From assembly GCA_033762715.1 (NCBI GenBank), contig JANRLL010000013.1, forward strand, positions 1 to 58,328: 58,328 bases of DNA. Reading direction: 5' to 3'. Positions 17,173-25,358 of this stretch are shown here, one piece after another. The notes beneath the pieces were generated by a model. The model saw only the letters and a list, made by a program, of their open reading frames with translations, was not told the DNA's origin and ran no database searches. Position 1 is the first letter of the stretch. The number at the start of each line of letters is the position of its first letter. Position numbers and translations under genes: made by a program. Source of the DNA: JANRLL01 sp033762715. Lineage in GTDB: Bacteria; Pseudomonadota; Alphaproteobacteria; Rickettsiales; SXRF01.

Positions 17173-17842
17173 ATTGTTGATTTTCGGTATCGGCAAAATT
17201 GGGCAAGTCGCGCATTACCATTTTACGCATGACAGTGAATATGAGGTGGCAGGCTTTGTAACCGATCGCAATTTTGTGCCGGAAGGCGGCCTTTACGAAG
17301 GCCTGCCGGTGGTTGCCTTCGAAGAGGTGGAAAACCATTTCTCCCCGACCACGTATACGATGTTTGTGGCTATTGGTTATCAGCAGATGAATCAGCTGCG
17401 TGCTGACCGCCTGCGTGAGGCCAAAGCCAAGGGATATAAAACCACGCGCTATATCAGCTCACAAAACAACCATATGCATGCCGATCAGGTGGGCGAAAAT
17501 AGTTTCGTCATGTCAGGCAACCCCATTCAACCGCACGCTGCAATCGGCGCTAATTGCTTTGTGTGGACCAATGCCATCATCGGCCATCATAGCCATGTGG
17601 CGGATCATTGCTGGATTACCTCGGGTGTCGTGATTGGCGGCAATAGCCGTATTGGCGAGAATTGTTTCTTGGGGCTAGGTTCCACTATTGGACATGAGGT
17701 AAATGTTGGTGCGCGTTGTTTGGTTGGCGCGGGCGCCTTGATTACCAAAGATGTTGCTGATGATGGGGTCTATATCGCTGAAGAAACACCGCGCTTTCGG
17801 TTGACCAGCCAGCAATTTCTGCGTATGACCAAAATGAAATAG
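17165..17842 (+). CDS. NeuD/PglD-like sugar O-acetyltransferase
   Basis: 225 residues from the ATG at 17165, preceded by GGAGCA and overlapping the ligase stop by 8 bases. The N-terminus (KLLIFGIGKIGQVAHYHF) is the Rossmann-like PglD_N domain. The second half is a left-handed beta-helix of hexapeptide repeats (IGANCFVWTNAIIGHHSHV, IGENCFLGLGSTIGHEVNVG). Relatives acetylate sialic-acid-type or bacillosamine sugars with acetyl-CoA as trimers. This agrees with the aminotransferase and acyltransferases upstream. The C-terminal ~25 residues, after VGAGALITKD, are unlike the helix and may cap the trimer. Confidence 0.85.
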   Translation: MAKLLIFGIGKIGQVAHYHFTHDSEYEVAGFVTDRNFVPEGGLYEGLPVVAFEEVENHFSPTTYTMFVAIGYQQMNQLRADRLREAKAKGYKTTRYISSQNNHMHADQVGENSFVMSGNPIQPHAAIGANCFVWTNAIIGHHSHVADHCWITSGVVIGGNSRIGENCFLGLGSTIGHEVNVGARCLVGAGALITKDVADDGVYIAEETPRFRLTSQQFLRMTKMK

Positions 17843-17844
17843 CC

Positions 17845-19416
17845 ATGTTATTTCTTACCAAAAAATCGTTTCTCATAACTGTCGCTATGGGTGCATTGTT
17901 TAGTCAGCAAGCACAGGCCTATACGCTACCGTGGCTGCAAGACCCGTGGGGCACGCAAGATAAAGCCCTGGAAGGTCGCATGGCGCATCTCAAGCCGACC
18001 AATTGCCCACCACCGCCCGATACCAGCAAAGCGTTGAATTTGACTGAAACGGTAATTGCGGCGCTGTGCAACAATCCCAACACCAAAGCCGCTTACCTGA
18101 CCTTGCTGGCTAATGCCGCAACGTATGGGTTGAGCTATGCGGATTATATGCCGATCGTAACCGGTGAAATTGGCCGTGATTACGAAATACGCCATACACC
18201 TGCCGGACGCGACCCCTCTCACTTGGACGGCAGCGGCATTACGGCCAGCATGACCATTTTTGACTTTGGCAAACGCGAAGCTTCTCTCGATTCAGCCGAG
18301 CAGACCCTGATTGCAGCAGGCATGAATTACGATGCCACCTTGCAGCAAATGATCGCTGTTTCCATCCAAAACTATTACCAGCTACTGACGGCGCAAAACG
18401 CGGTCAATGCCGCCAAAGAAACACAGAGCTTTGCGCAAGCCAGCTATGAAGCAGCCCAGCTGCGGCATCAGGTGGGGCAAGCAGCGCTTGCCGATGAGCT
18501 GCAGGCGAAAGGCACCTATTCGCAATCGTTACTGGGCGTACAGCAATCCAAAAATCAACTACTGCAAGCGCAGTCGATCCTAGCCATTATGTTGGGGCTA
18601 CCGGCCGACACGCCGCTTAGTGTTGCCGATGTGGATGATGCTGCACTCACCTTGTCACCCTTCAATGGCAAAGTGCAGGAGCTTATCACCAAGGCCAAAG
18701 AAAAACGCGTGGATTTAGCCGCACGACGCTCGCAGCTTAAAAGCAGCGAATCGGCTATGGAAGCCACGAAACGCAGCAATTTGCCGATTTTTTCAACCAC
18801 TCTGGGACATCGCTATGAAAGCCTGGACCCATTTCATAATGATGTGCGCAGTCAAGCCATCGGTGTGTCGTTGAGTATCCCGATTTTTACCGGCTTTACC
18901 CAAACCTATAATGAGCGGGTTGCCGAAGAAAATGTGAAAGCGCAAAAGCAATTGCTGGAACAAAGCGAGTTAGAAGTGCAGCAGGATGTGTTTAATAGCT
19001 GGAACAATTATGAAACGGCGAAACAGTCCTGGGATACGAGCGTTGACCTGCTGGCAAGCGCCACCGAACTGCGCGATGTTGCTCTTGGCCGCTATAAGGA
19101 AGGATTAGGCACCATCCTCGATGTGCTCAATGCGCAATCGCAATATAGCAATGCGCTGCAAAGTCATCTCCAGGCGCGTTATAATTTGCTCAATAGCCGC
19201 GTTGAACTGGTGCGCGCCACCGGCTTGCTGAATCTGCAAACCATGAATCCGCAAACGGTGATCGATCCGCCAGCCGCCCCCATCAATCCAGATCCGCTAC
19301 CGCTACAGCCACCGCCTGCACCGAGCGAAGAGCCCGCACCCATTGAGCCAATACCGGCTGAACCAGCACCTGTTATTGACGACCAAAAAACAAATACGCC
19401 GCCACCAACCCCATGA
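17845..19416 (+). CDS. TolC-family outer membrane efflux/secretion channel
   Basis: 523 residues with a signal peptide (cleavage after QQAQA, about residue 25). Two outer-membrane-factor repeats are visible, including the long helices ALADELQAKGTYSQSLLGVQ and YKEGLGTILDVLNAQSQYSN, the usual end-of-helix motif. After residue ~470 the chain becomes a Pro/Glu/Ala tail of about 50 residues, longer than in most TolC proteins. Such channels connect inner-membrane ABC or RND pumps to the outside. No pump or adaptor gene is next to it; its partner is elsewhere or it serves the glycan region. It starts 2 nt after the NeuD-like gene. Confidence 0.9.
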   Translation: MLFLTKKSFLITVAMGALFSQQAQAYTLPWLQDPWGTQDKALEGRMAHLKPTNCPPPPDTSKALNLTETVIAALCNNPNTKAAYLTLLANAATYGLSYADYMPIVTGEIGRDYEIRHTPAGRDPSHLDGSGITASMTIFDFGKREASLDSAEQTLIAAGMNYDATLQQMIAVSIQNYYQLLTAQNAVNAAKETQSFAQASYEAAQLRHQVGQAALADELQAKGTYSQSLLGVQQSKNQLLQAQSILAIMLGLPADTPLSVADVDDAALTLSPFNGKVQELITKAKEKRVDLAARRSQLKSSESAMEATKRSNLPIFSTTLGHRYESLDPFHNDVRSQAIGVSLSIPIFTGFTQTYNERVAEENVKAQKQLLEQSELEVQQDVFNSWNNYETAKQSWDTSVDLLASATELRDVALGRYKEGLGTILDVLNAQSQYSNALQSHLQARYNLLNSRVELVRATGLLNLQTMNPQTVIDPPAAPINPDPLPLQPPPAPSEEPAPIEPIPAEPAPVIDDQKTNTPPPTP

Positions 19417-20057
19417 AACGCTCATTACAACAAACGTTGCTGGCAGAAAAAATTGGAAAAAAGCCTGACGAGGTGCCTGACATTTTACTGCAGTTACTCG
19501 CCGAGACAACACCACAACGCATTAAAAATAATCCGCAATTCAACCTAGAAGAACTAGGTGTAACCGCCGCCGAATTGGAAGAATGGTTTGCAGCCTTCGC
19601 CAGAGGTGCTCAATATGTATATGAGAAATACGGTGTCATATTTGAGGGTATGTATGTAGGCCGCGCTATCACCTCACCTGGCAACCAAGAAACCGATAAC
19701 GCTGTTTTATATGATGCCAACAATGACCTAGTGGCGATAACACGCCGCTATGTAGCGAATGAAATAAAACACACACGAGGTCACGGCGCTATCTTTGGCA
19801 CGGCCAATACGGATCATGAGAAACAGTTTACCGGATTAGAACTGGCAACACTGGTAGGTGTTGAGGAGGCATTCCATGCCTATCAGTTCAAAGTACTTGG
19901 CCATCAGTATAGTGACGATGATAAAAATGGATTAAATGATTTAGCTGCTATCAAAAATAACGATGAGCATTACGCGACCAATGCCATTGAAAAAGATGCG
20001 CGTGACGTCATCCGCCAAGCCATCAAAGATTTTGGATTTGGCGGCAGAGCCAAATAA
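19413..20057 (+). CDS. Unknown 214-residue protein with EExxH motif
   Basis: No family recognised. It starts in an ATGA overlap with the TolC-like gene. Residues 1-70 are helical and charged; the middle part reads VIFEGMYVGRAITSPG. VGVEEAFHAYQ (Glu151, Glu152, His155, Gln158), with NAIEKDARDV forty residues later (Glu193, Asp195), resembles the layout of zincin-like peptidases (HExxH...E), but the first ligand is Glu where His is expected. No signal peptide or membrane segment is visible, so it is probably cytoplasmic unless exported by a TolC-dependent route without a cleaved signal. Base composition is more AT-rich than its neighbours. A terminator follows. Confidence 0.7.
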   Translation: MKRSLQQTLLAEKIGKKPDEVPDILLQLLAETTPQRIKNNPQFNLEELGVTAAELEEWFAAFARGAQYVYEKYGVIFEGMYVGRAITSPGNQETDNAVLYDANNDLVAITRRYVANEIKHTRGHGAIFGTANTDHEKQFTGLELATLVGVEEAFHAYQFKVLGHQYSDDDKNGLNDLAAIKNNDEHYATNAIEKDARDVIRQAIKDFGFGGRAK

Positions 20058-20058
20058 A

Positions 20059-20085
20059 AAAGGCCGCATAAGCGGCCTTTAATTT
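20059..20085 (+). terminator. Intrinsic terminator after the TolC operon
   Basis: AAAGGCCGC, loop ATAA, GCGGCCTTT, then AATTT. The 9-bp stem is flanked by A on one side and T on the other, so it can work in both directions and also ends transcription from the minus-strand tRNA-Ala. It starts 1 nt after the stop codon. Confidence 0.85.
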
Positions 20086-20094
20086 ATAAGGAAC

Positions 20095-20170
20095 TGGTGG
20101 AGGCGACAGGAATCGAACCCGCGACATCTTGAATGCAAATCAAGTGCTCTACCAACTGAGCTACGCCCCC
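20095..20170 (-). tRNA. tRNA-Ala (anticodon UGC)
   Basis: Reverse complement starts GGGGGCGTAGCTCAGTTGG and ends CGCCTCC-A-CCA, 76 nt with encoded CCA. The anticodon stem CTTGA/TCAAG encloses TTTGCAT, anticodon TGC. The third acceptor pair is G:U, the alanine identity element. It is not inside an rRNA operon here. Confidence 0.97.
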
Positions 20171-20179
20171 ATATTGCAT

Positions 20180-20201
20180 GCTCAATTCTAAGAAATTGAG
20201 C
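20180..20201 (-). other. Stem-loop upstream of tRNA-Ala
   Basis: GCTCAATT, loop CTAAGA, AATTGAGC: an 8-bp perfect inverted repeat, followed by a second small CGCGA/TCGCG hairpin (20204-20219). Both lie between the coiled-coil gene and tRNA-Ala on the minus strand. No T-run follows, so an RNA-processing site in a joint transcript is more likely than a terminator. Confidence 0.4.
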
Positions 20202-20247
20202 GCCGCGAAAACTATCGCGAACGGCAATTTAGTCAAGCACTATTTAA

Positions 20248-20547
20248 TTAGCTGCCGACAATTTGTGTCAGGCGCTTAATGGAATCTTCCAGCTTATGAT
20301 AAATCGATGAGGTGGTGCCTTGCAAATCGACATATTGCTGCTGCAAATCCTCAATAGAGCGATATAGCTGCTCCTGTTCGGCGCGTAATGTCTTATTTTC
20401 GCGCTCAAAGCTAGTAATTTGCTCATGTTGCTGCACATCGCGCGAACGTGCTAGTGTCATATCTTGCAAACCTACTTCCAGGCGATCCAGGGCAGAAATT
20501 AACCGTTCGGTCGCCGTATAGAGAGGATTCTCAGTTTGATCAGCCAT
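20248..20547 (-). CDS. Short coiled-coil protein, ZauP/DUF4164-like
   Basis: 99 residues, almost entirely heptad-like helix (QITSFERENKTLRAEQEQLY, then RSIEDLQQQYVDLQ). In many alphaproteobacteria a protein of this size sits divergent to tkt, next to zapA; in Caulobacter the related ZauP works with ZapA at the division ring. Position and composition support this group, but sequence identity of coiled coils is weak evidence. No zapA follows; the next gene is tRNA-Ala. Cytoplasmic, role in FtsZ organisation inferred. Confidence 0.6.
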   Translation of the reverse strand: MADQTENPLYTATERLISALDRLEVGLQDMTLARSRDVQQHEQITSFERENKTLRAEQEQLYRSIEDLQQQYVDLQGTTSSIYHKLEDSIKRLTQIVGS

Positions 20548-20616
20548 AGCAGACGCTTTTCCCTATCTTTTTGGTTGAGAAGTTTTCGTCCCTGTGCTTG
20601 AACCATACCAGCGTTA

Positions 20617-20667
20617 TTGCGAGCAGGTGGTCCATAAGCTTTATACCTATCGTTATGCGAACATAAC
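20617..20667 (+). promoter_or_regulatory. Candidate promoter and inverted repeat upstream of tkt
   Basis: TTGCGA (20617-20622) and TTATAC (20641-20646) are 18 bases apart and form a weak promoter. Just downstream GTTATG, CGAA, CATAAC (20652-20667) is a small perfect inverted repeat where an operator or a leader hairpin would lie. Only the pattern is seen; no experimental equivalent is known to me. Confidence 0.28.
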
Positions 20668-20704
20668 ATGCTCGTCACAAAGTTAAAGTTAAAAAGTGGT
20701 TCCT

Positions 20705-22717
20705 ATGGCTAATGCATTGAATTCAAAAGCACAAACAACATCCGCCCCTTCGCATACCGCGATGGCGAACGCGATTCGCGCACTGGCGATGGATGCGGTG
20801 GAAAAAGCAAATTCGGGCCACCCTGGCATGCCAATGGGTATGGCCGATGTCGCCACCGTGCTTTTTAGCGAGTTCCTAAATTTTGATCCTTCCCACCCAA
20901 AATGGCCAGATCGCGACCGCTTTATCCTCTCGGCGGGTCATGGCTCCATGCTGCAATATGCCCTGCTCTATCTCACTGGCTATGAAGATATGACGCTCGA
21001 TGAGATTAAGCGCTTTCGTCAATTAGGCGCTAAAACCGCTGGTCACCCTGAATATGGCCACGCAACCGGTATTGAAACCACCACTGGCCCGCTAGGCCAA
21101 GGCCTGGCTAATGCTGTGGGTATGGCGCTGGCTGAGCGTATGCTCGCTGCACGCTTCAGCGATAATATCGTCGATCACTACACCTATACAATCGCAGGCG
21201 ACGGCTGCTTAATGGAAGGCATTAGCCAAGAAGCTATTTCGCTGGCCGGACATTTAAAGCTCGGGCGTTTGATTGTGCTCTTTGATGATAACGGTATCAG
21301 CATCGATGGCCCGACCAGCCTCACCACATCGGAAAACACACTGCTGCGTTTTGAAGCGGCTGGCTGGCATGTTCAGGCTATTGACGGACATGATCCGGTT
21401 GCAATTAGCGCGGCCATTAAAACAGCGAAGGCCTCGCCGCTTCCTTCCATGATCGCCTGCAAAACCAAAATTGGTTTTGGCGCACCGAAAAAAGAAGGCT
21501 CCGAAAAATGCCATGGCTCACCGCTCGGCAAAGAAGAAATCGCTGGCGCGCGCAACAAGCTCAGCTGGGCATTTGGTGAATTTGATATTCCAAGCGATAT
21601 ATTGGATGCATGGCGCGCCATTGGCAAACGCGGCAGCACGAACTATCAGCAATGGAGCAAACGCCTTAACGGTCTGGAAGCCTCTAAACGCTCTGACTTT
21701 GAACGCCTAATGCGTGGTGAATTGCCCGATACCTGGTTGGATGCATTTAACAAATTTAAGAAAAAATTGGCTGAAACAGCGCCGACAGAAGCCACGCGCA
21801 AAGCGTCTGAGAATGTGCTGGAAGCTTTGGTGCCGACCATTCCTGAATTACTCGGCGGCTCAGCCGATTTGACCGGCTCCAACAACACCAAGACTAAAGA
21901 CATGCAAGCCGTATCGGCCAGCAACTATGGTGGCAGCTATATCTATTACGGTGTGCGCGAACATGCGATGGGCGCCATTATGAACGGCCTCGCCCTGCAT
22001 GATGGCTTTATACCCTATGGGGGCACCTTCATGGTGTTTACCGATTATTGCCGTCCAGCGATTCGCCTTTCCGCATTGATGGGCCAACGCGTGATTTACG
22101 TGATGACGCATGATTCGATCGGCCTGGGTGAAGACGGGCCAACCCATCAACCGGTTGAACATTTGGCCTCGCTGCGTGCGATCCCGAACCTCAATGTATT
22201 CCGTCCGGCCGATGCGATGGAAACCGCTGAATGCTGGGCGCTGGCTATCGCCAACAAACAAACGCCTTCCATTTTGTCACTGACACGCCAAAACGTACCG
22301 GCGCTACGTAAAGCCTATGTGGAGGATAACCTTTGTGCCCGTGGGGGGTATGTGCTGATGGAACCGGAAGCAGCCAAAGTGACGCTGATTGCCACCGGCT
22401 CCGAAGTATCACTCGCGGTGGAAGCGCAAAAACTGCTCGCCGAAAAAGACATCGCCGCACGCGTGGTTTCGATGCCGTGCTGGGAGTTGTTTGACGCACA
22501 GCCGGAGAGCTACCGCAAGCAAGTGCTGGGCAGTGGCTTGAAAGTCGCTATCGAAGCTGGCCTTGGCATGGGCTGGGAGCGCTATATCGGAAGCGACGGC
22601 ATCTTTGTGGGTATGAAAGGCTTCGGCGCTTCGGCTCCGGCTAAAGATCTCTATAAGCATTTTGGCATTACGGCAGAAGACGTGGTCGCCGGTGTGGTTG
22701 CAAAGGTTGGTAAATAA
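20705..22717 (+). CDS. tkt: Transketolase
   Basis: 670 residues from the ATG at 20705; an in-frame GTG nine bases earlier is less likely. Thiamine diphosphate site: GDGCLMEGISQEA, with DDNGISIDG after it. The phosphate-binding HGSMLQYALLY and GHPEYGH loops and the pyrimidine-domain RFIPYGGTF-type region (DGFIPYGGTFMVF) are also present. It moves two-carbon ketol units between sugar phosphates in the pentose phosphate pathway, as a cytoplasmic dimer. First gene of the glycolytic operon; its TAA is directly followed by the GAPDH ATG. Confidence 0.97.
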   Translation: MANALNSKAQTTSAPSHTAMANAIRALAMDAVEKANSGHPGMPMGMADVATVLFSEFLNFDPSHPKWPDRDRFILSAGHGSMLQYALLYLTGYEDMTLDEIKRFRQLGAKTAGHPEYGHATGIETTTGPLGQGLANAVGMALAERMLAARFSDNIVDHYTYTIAGDGCLMEGISQEAISLAGHLKLGRLIVLFDDNGISIDGPTSLTTSENTLLRFEAAGWHVQAIDGHDPVAISAAIKTAKASPLPSMIACKTKIGFGAPKKEGSEKCHGSPLGKEEIAGARNKLSWAFGEFDIPSDILDAWRAIGKRGSTNYQQWSKRLNGLEASKRSDFERLMRGELPDTWLDAFNKFKKKLAETAPTEATRKASENVLEALVPTIPELLGGSADLTGSNNTKTKDMQAVSASNYGGSYIYYGVREHAMGAIMNGLALHDGFIPYGGTFMVFTDYCRPAIRLSALMGQRVIYVMTHDSIGLGEDGPTHQPVEHLASLRAIPNLNVFRPADAMETAECWALAIANKQTPSILSLTRQNVPALRKAYVEDNLCARGGYVLMEPEAAKVTLIATGSEVSLAVEAQKLLAEKDIAARVVSMPCWELFDAQPESYRKQVLGSGLKVAIEAGLGMGWERYIGSDGIFVGMKGFGASAPAKDLYKHFGITAEDVVAGVVAKVGK

Positions 22718-23725
22718 ATGACACTACGTGTAGGAATTAATGGGTTAGGTCGCATCGGGCGCTGCGTGGCGCGGGCGATCTATGAGACAAACGCTAAAGA
22801 CATTGAGCTGGTAGCCGTCAATGGCCCAGCCGCCATTGATACCCATGTGCATCTACTCAAATATGATTCCGTACATGGTCGCTTTCCGTTTGATGTGAGC
22901 GCGGATGGCGATGATCTGATTATTTCAGGTAAGAAGGTAAAGCTGACCCGCGAAAAAGATCCCACGAAATTAGGTTGGGACAAACTTGGCGTGGATCTGG
23001 TCTTGGAATGCACCGGTAAATTTAACAAAAAAGCGGATGCCGCACAGCATTTAGCCAGCGGCGCTAAACGTGTGCTGATCTCAGCGCCCGCCGATGAGGT
23101 GGATGCCACCATCGTCTACGGCGTCAATAACCAGGCGCTCAAAAAAGAACACCAGGTCGCCTCGGTTGGCTCCTGCACAACCAATGGCTTGGCGCCCGTT
23201 GTTAAAGTATTGCATGAAGCCATTGGCATCGAAGCGGGCTTCATGACCACCATCCATTCCTATACCGGCGACCAGAATATTGTCGATGGCAGCCATAAGG
23301 ATTTGCGTCGTGCACGCGCTGCGGCGTTGTCGATGATTCCCACCTCAACCGGTGCGGCAAAAACCATCGGGCTTATTATCCCTGAACTCAAAGGCAAGTT
23401 AGACGGTGTCTCCATTCGTGTCCCTACCCCTAACGTATCGATGATCGATTTGACGTTTACTGCCGCGCGCGACACCAGCAAAGATGAAATCAATAAAGCC
23501 CTCACCATTGCAGCACAGGGTGCACTGAAAGGCGTGCTCGATGTATCCACTGCCCCACTGGTTTCGATTGATTACACCCACACCACTGCCAGCAGCACAG
23601 CCGATCTCACCGGTACCTATGTAACCGGCGGGCGCTTATGCCGTGTGGCCGCTTGGTATGATAATGAATGGGCATTTTCCTGCCGTATGTTAGATGTAGC
23701 GAGATTATGGACATCGTTGACATGA
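22718..23725 (+). CDS. gap: Glyceraldehyde-3-phosphate dehydrogenase
   Basis: 335 residues. GINGLGRIGR binds the dinucleotide. VGSCTTNG holds catalytic Cys153, and His180 (TTIHSYTGDQ) completes the pair; AWYDNEWAFSCRM is the C-terminal signature. Two deviations: the usual Asp that ends strand beta-2 in NAD-specific enzymes (VAVND) is Gly36 (VAVNG), and the second Cys of SCTTNC is Gly157. The first may loosen NAD preference towards NADP, as in GapB-type enzymes (inference). It is coupled to tkt on one side and overlaps pgk by 4 bases. Confidence 0.95.
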   Translation: MTLRVGINGLGRIGRCVARAIYETNAKDIELVAVNGPAAIDTHVHLLKYDSVHGRFPFDVSADGDDLIISGKKVKLTREKDPTKLGWDKLGVDLVLECTGKFNKKADAAQHLASGAKRVLISAPADEVDATIVYGVNNQALKKEHQVASVGSCTTNGLAPVVKVLHEAIGIEAGFMTTIHSYTGDQNIVDGSHKDLRRARAAALSMIPTSTGAAKTIGLIIPELKGKLDGVSIRVPTPNVSMIDLTFTAARDTSKDEINKALTIAAQGALKGVLDVSTAPLVSIDYTHTTASSTADLTGTYVTGGRLCRVAAWYDNEWAFSCRMLDVARLWTSLT

Positions 23726-24948
23726 GAACATTGGACGATCTGGATGTTGCTGGCAAAACCGTCTTGCTGCGCGTGGATCTCAATGTGCCCATGCAAGCAG
23801 GCCGCGTCACCGATACCACCCGCATTGAACGTATCCTGCCTACGCTGCAATATCTGATTAAGAAAAAAAGCCGTATCGTGCTGCTGTCGCATTTTGACCG
23901 CCCAGGTGGTAAATTCGTACCCTCCATGTCATTGGCACCGCTGGTTGATGCGGTCTCTAAAGCATTGCATGGCAAAGAAGTAAAATTCGGTGTGGATTGC
24001 GTCGGGCCTGCCGCTAAAGAGGCCGTTGATAAGCTCAAGGACGGCGAAGTGCTGCTCTTAGAAAATCTGCGCTTCCATGCTGAAGAAGAAAAAGGTGGCA
24101 AGGAGTTTGCCAAGCAACTCGCCTACCTAGGCGATGCTTATGTGAACGATGCTTTCTCTTGTTCACACCGCGCGCATGCTTCCATCACCGCCATTACGGA
24201 ATTTCTACCCTCTGCTGCGGGTCTGCTCATGCAGCAAGAGGTAGGTGTGCTGACGGAGTTGTTCTCTACCGCAAAAAAACCAATCGGTGCCGTAATCGGT
24301 GGCTCGAAAGTCTCCACCAAGCTAGAGCTGCTCAATCATCTCATTAAAACGATGGATGTCATTGTCATTGGCGGCGCCATGGCGAACACCTTCTTATGTG
24401 CCAAGGGTTATAAGGTCGGCAAATCACTCTGTGAGCCAAAGCTCAATGCTACTGCGCTCAAAATTCTTGCCGCAGCAGCAAAAAACAAATGTAAAATTTT
24501 ATTGCCTATCGACTTTGTGGTGGCAGATGCCTTCGCACCGCAATCACCCTGCAAGGTCGTGCCGGCTGATGAAATTCCTGATAACCGCATCGCGATCGAT
24601 GTCGGGCCTGATACGGTGAGTGAATTTGCCGCAGCGCTAACCACATGCAAAACCGTAGTATGGAATGGCCCACTGGGCGCATTTGAAACCAGCCCGTTCG
24701 ATGTCGGCACGGTGAGTCTCGCGCGTACAGTCGCTGCGCTGACCGCCAAGAAAAAAATCCGCTCCATTGGCGGCGGCGGCGATACGGTGTCAGCCATTTC
24801 CCATAGCGGCCTGACCGAATCCTTCAGCTATGTATCTACCGCTGGCGGCGCATTCCTAGAATGGCTGGAAGGTAAAACATTACCTGGAGTGGCTGCGCTC
24901 ATGATCAAAAGCGCGTCGCGTCGCGCTGGTGTTAAAGCAAGGCGGTAG
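23722..24948 (+). CDS. pgk: Phosphoglycerate kinase
   Basis: 408 residues from the ATG in an ATGA overlap with gap; an in-frame ATG at 23707 would add five residues. RVDLNVPMQ, HFDRPGGK and ENLRFHAEEE are substrate-domain signatures. GGSKVSTKLELL and IGGGGDTVSAIS bind the nucleotide. It makes ATP from 1,3-bisphosphoglycerate in glycolysis, or the reverse in gluconeogenesis. The FDRP segment is normally SHxGRP in other Pgk proteins (here SHFDRPGG), a minor variation. Confidence 0.97.
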   Translation: MRTLDDLDVAGKTVLLRVDLNVPMQAGRVTDTTRIERILPTLQYLIKKKSRIVLLSHFDRPGGKFVPSMSLAPLVDAVSKALHGKEVKFGVDCVGPAAKEAVDKLKDGEVLLLENLRFHAEEEKGGKEFAKQLAYLGDAYVNDAFSCSHRAHASITAITEFLPSAAGLLMQQEVGVLTELFSTAKKPIGAVIGGSKVSTKLELLNHLIKTMDVIVIGGAMANTFLCAKGYKVGKSLCEPKLNATALKILAAAAKNKCKILLPIDFVVADAFAPQSPCKVVPADEIPDNRIAIDVGPDTVSEFAAALTTCKTVVWNGPLGAFETSPFDVGTVSLARTVAALTAKKKIRSIGGGGDTVSAISHSGLTESFSYVSTAGGAFLEWLEGKTLPGVAALMIKSASRRAGVKARR

Positions 24949-24950
24949 CG

Positions 24951-25358
24951 ATGCTTCGGGTCATCATCTGTCATACGTTTGAAGATGTGATCATTGCATT
25001 AGAAGCCGCTTCTGAGCTGAGCGTAGAGCTGGCACTGCAAAGTGCGCCCGATGCCATTTTTTATGCCGGTGCTCTTTATTTACTCCATATGTATCGGCAT
25101 GCCTGCGAACTCTTCCCGCAAGTGCGCTCGCGTTTCATCGTCGATTGCGCCGATGCTGGCGCTGAAGCCATTGCCGCCATGCAAATGGGGCATCGCTATA
25201 TTCGCAGCTCCGCGCCTGACGATATTCAGCAAAAGCTTGCCGATATTGCAAAAAGCTATGGGGCAAGCCTTGAGAGTGGCCCCTATGAAGCGCTTGACTT
25301 ACGGCAAGCGAAAGATACAAAAGCTGCATCCGTTGAATGGCTGAAAGGAAACCTATGA
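24951..25358 (+). CDS. Conserved-type hypothetical protein between pgk and fba
   Basis: 135 residues, alternating hydrophobic strands and helices: LRVIICHTFEDVIIALEAA, then APDAIFYAGALYLLHMY, FIVDCADAGAEAIAAMQMG and a charged C-terminus. The pattern suggests a small Rossmann-like alpha/beta domain of cytoplasmic type, without obvious catalytic motifs. It begins 2 nt after pgk and shares an ATGA overlap with fba, so it is made with the glycolytic enzymes. I recall unnamed proteins in this slot in other alphaproteobacteria but cannot give a family. Function unknown. Confidence 0.75.
   Translation: MLRVIICHTFEDVIIALEAASELSVELALQSAPDAIFYAGALYLLHMYRHACELFPQVRSRFIVDCADAGAEAIAAMQMGHRYIRSSAPDDIQQKLADIAKSYGASLESGPYEALDLRQAKDTKAASVEWLKGNL

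Noticed and set aside
19860..19895. Classical HExxH metalloprotease motif
   Set aside because: The sequence is EEAFH, not HExxH. A zinc site is only a hypothesis, so the protein is left as unknown.
20204..20219. Terminator of the coiled-coil gene upstream of tRNA-Ala
   Set aside because: Stem of only 5 bp without a T-run; at most a processing structure.
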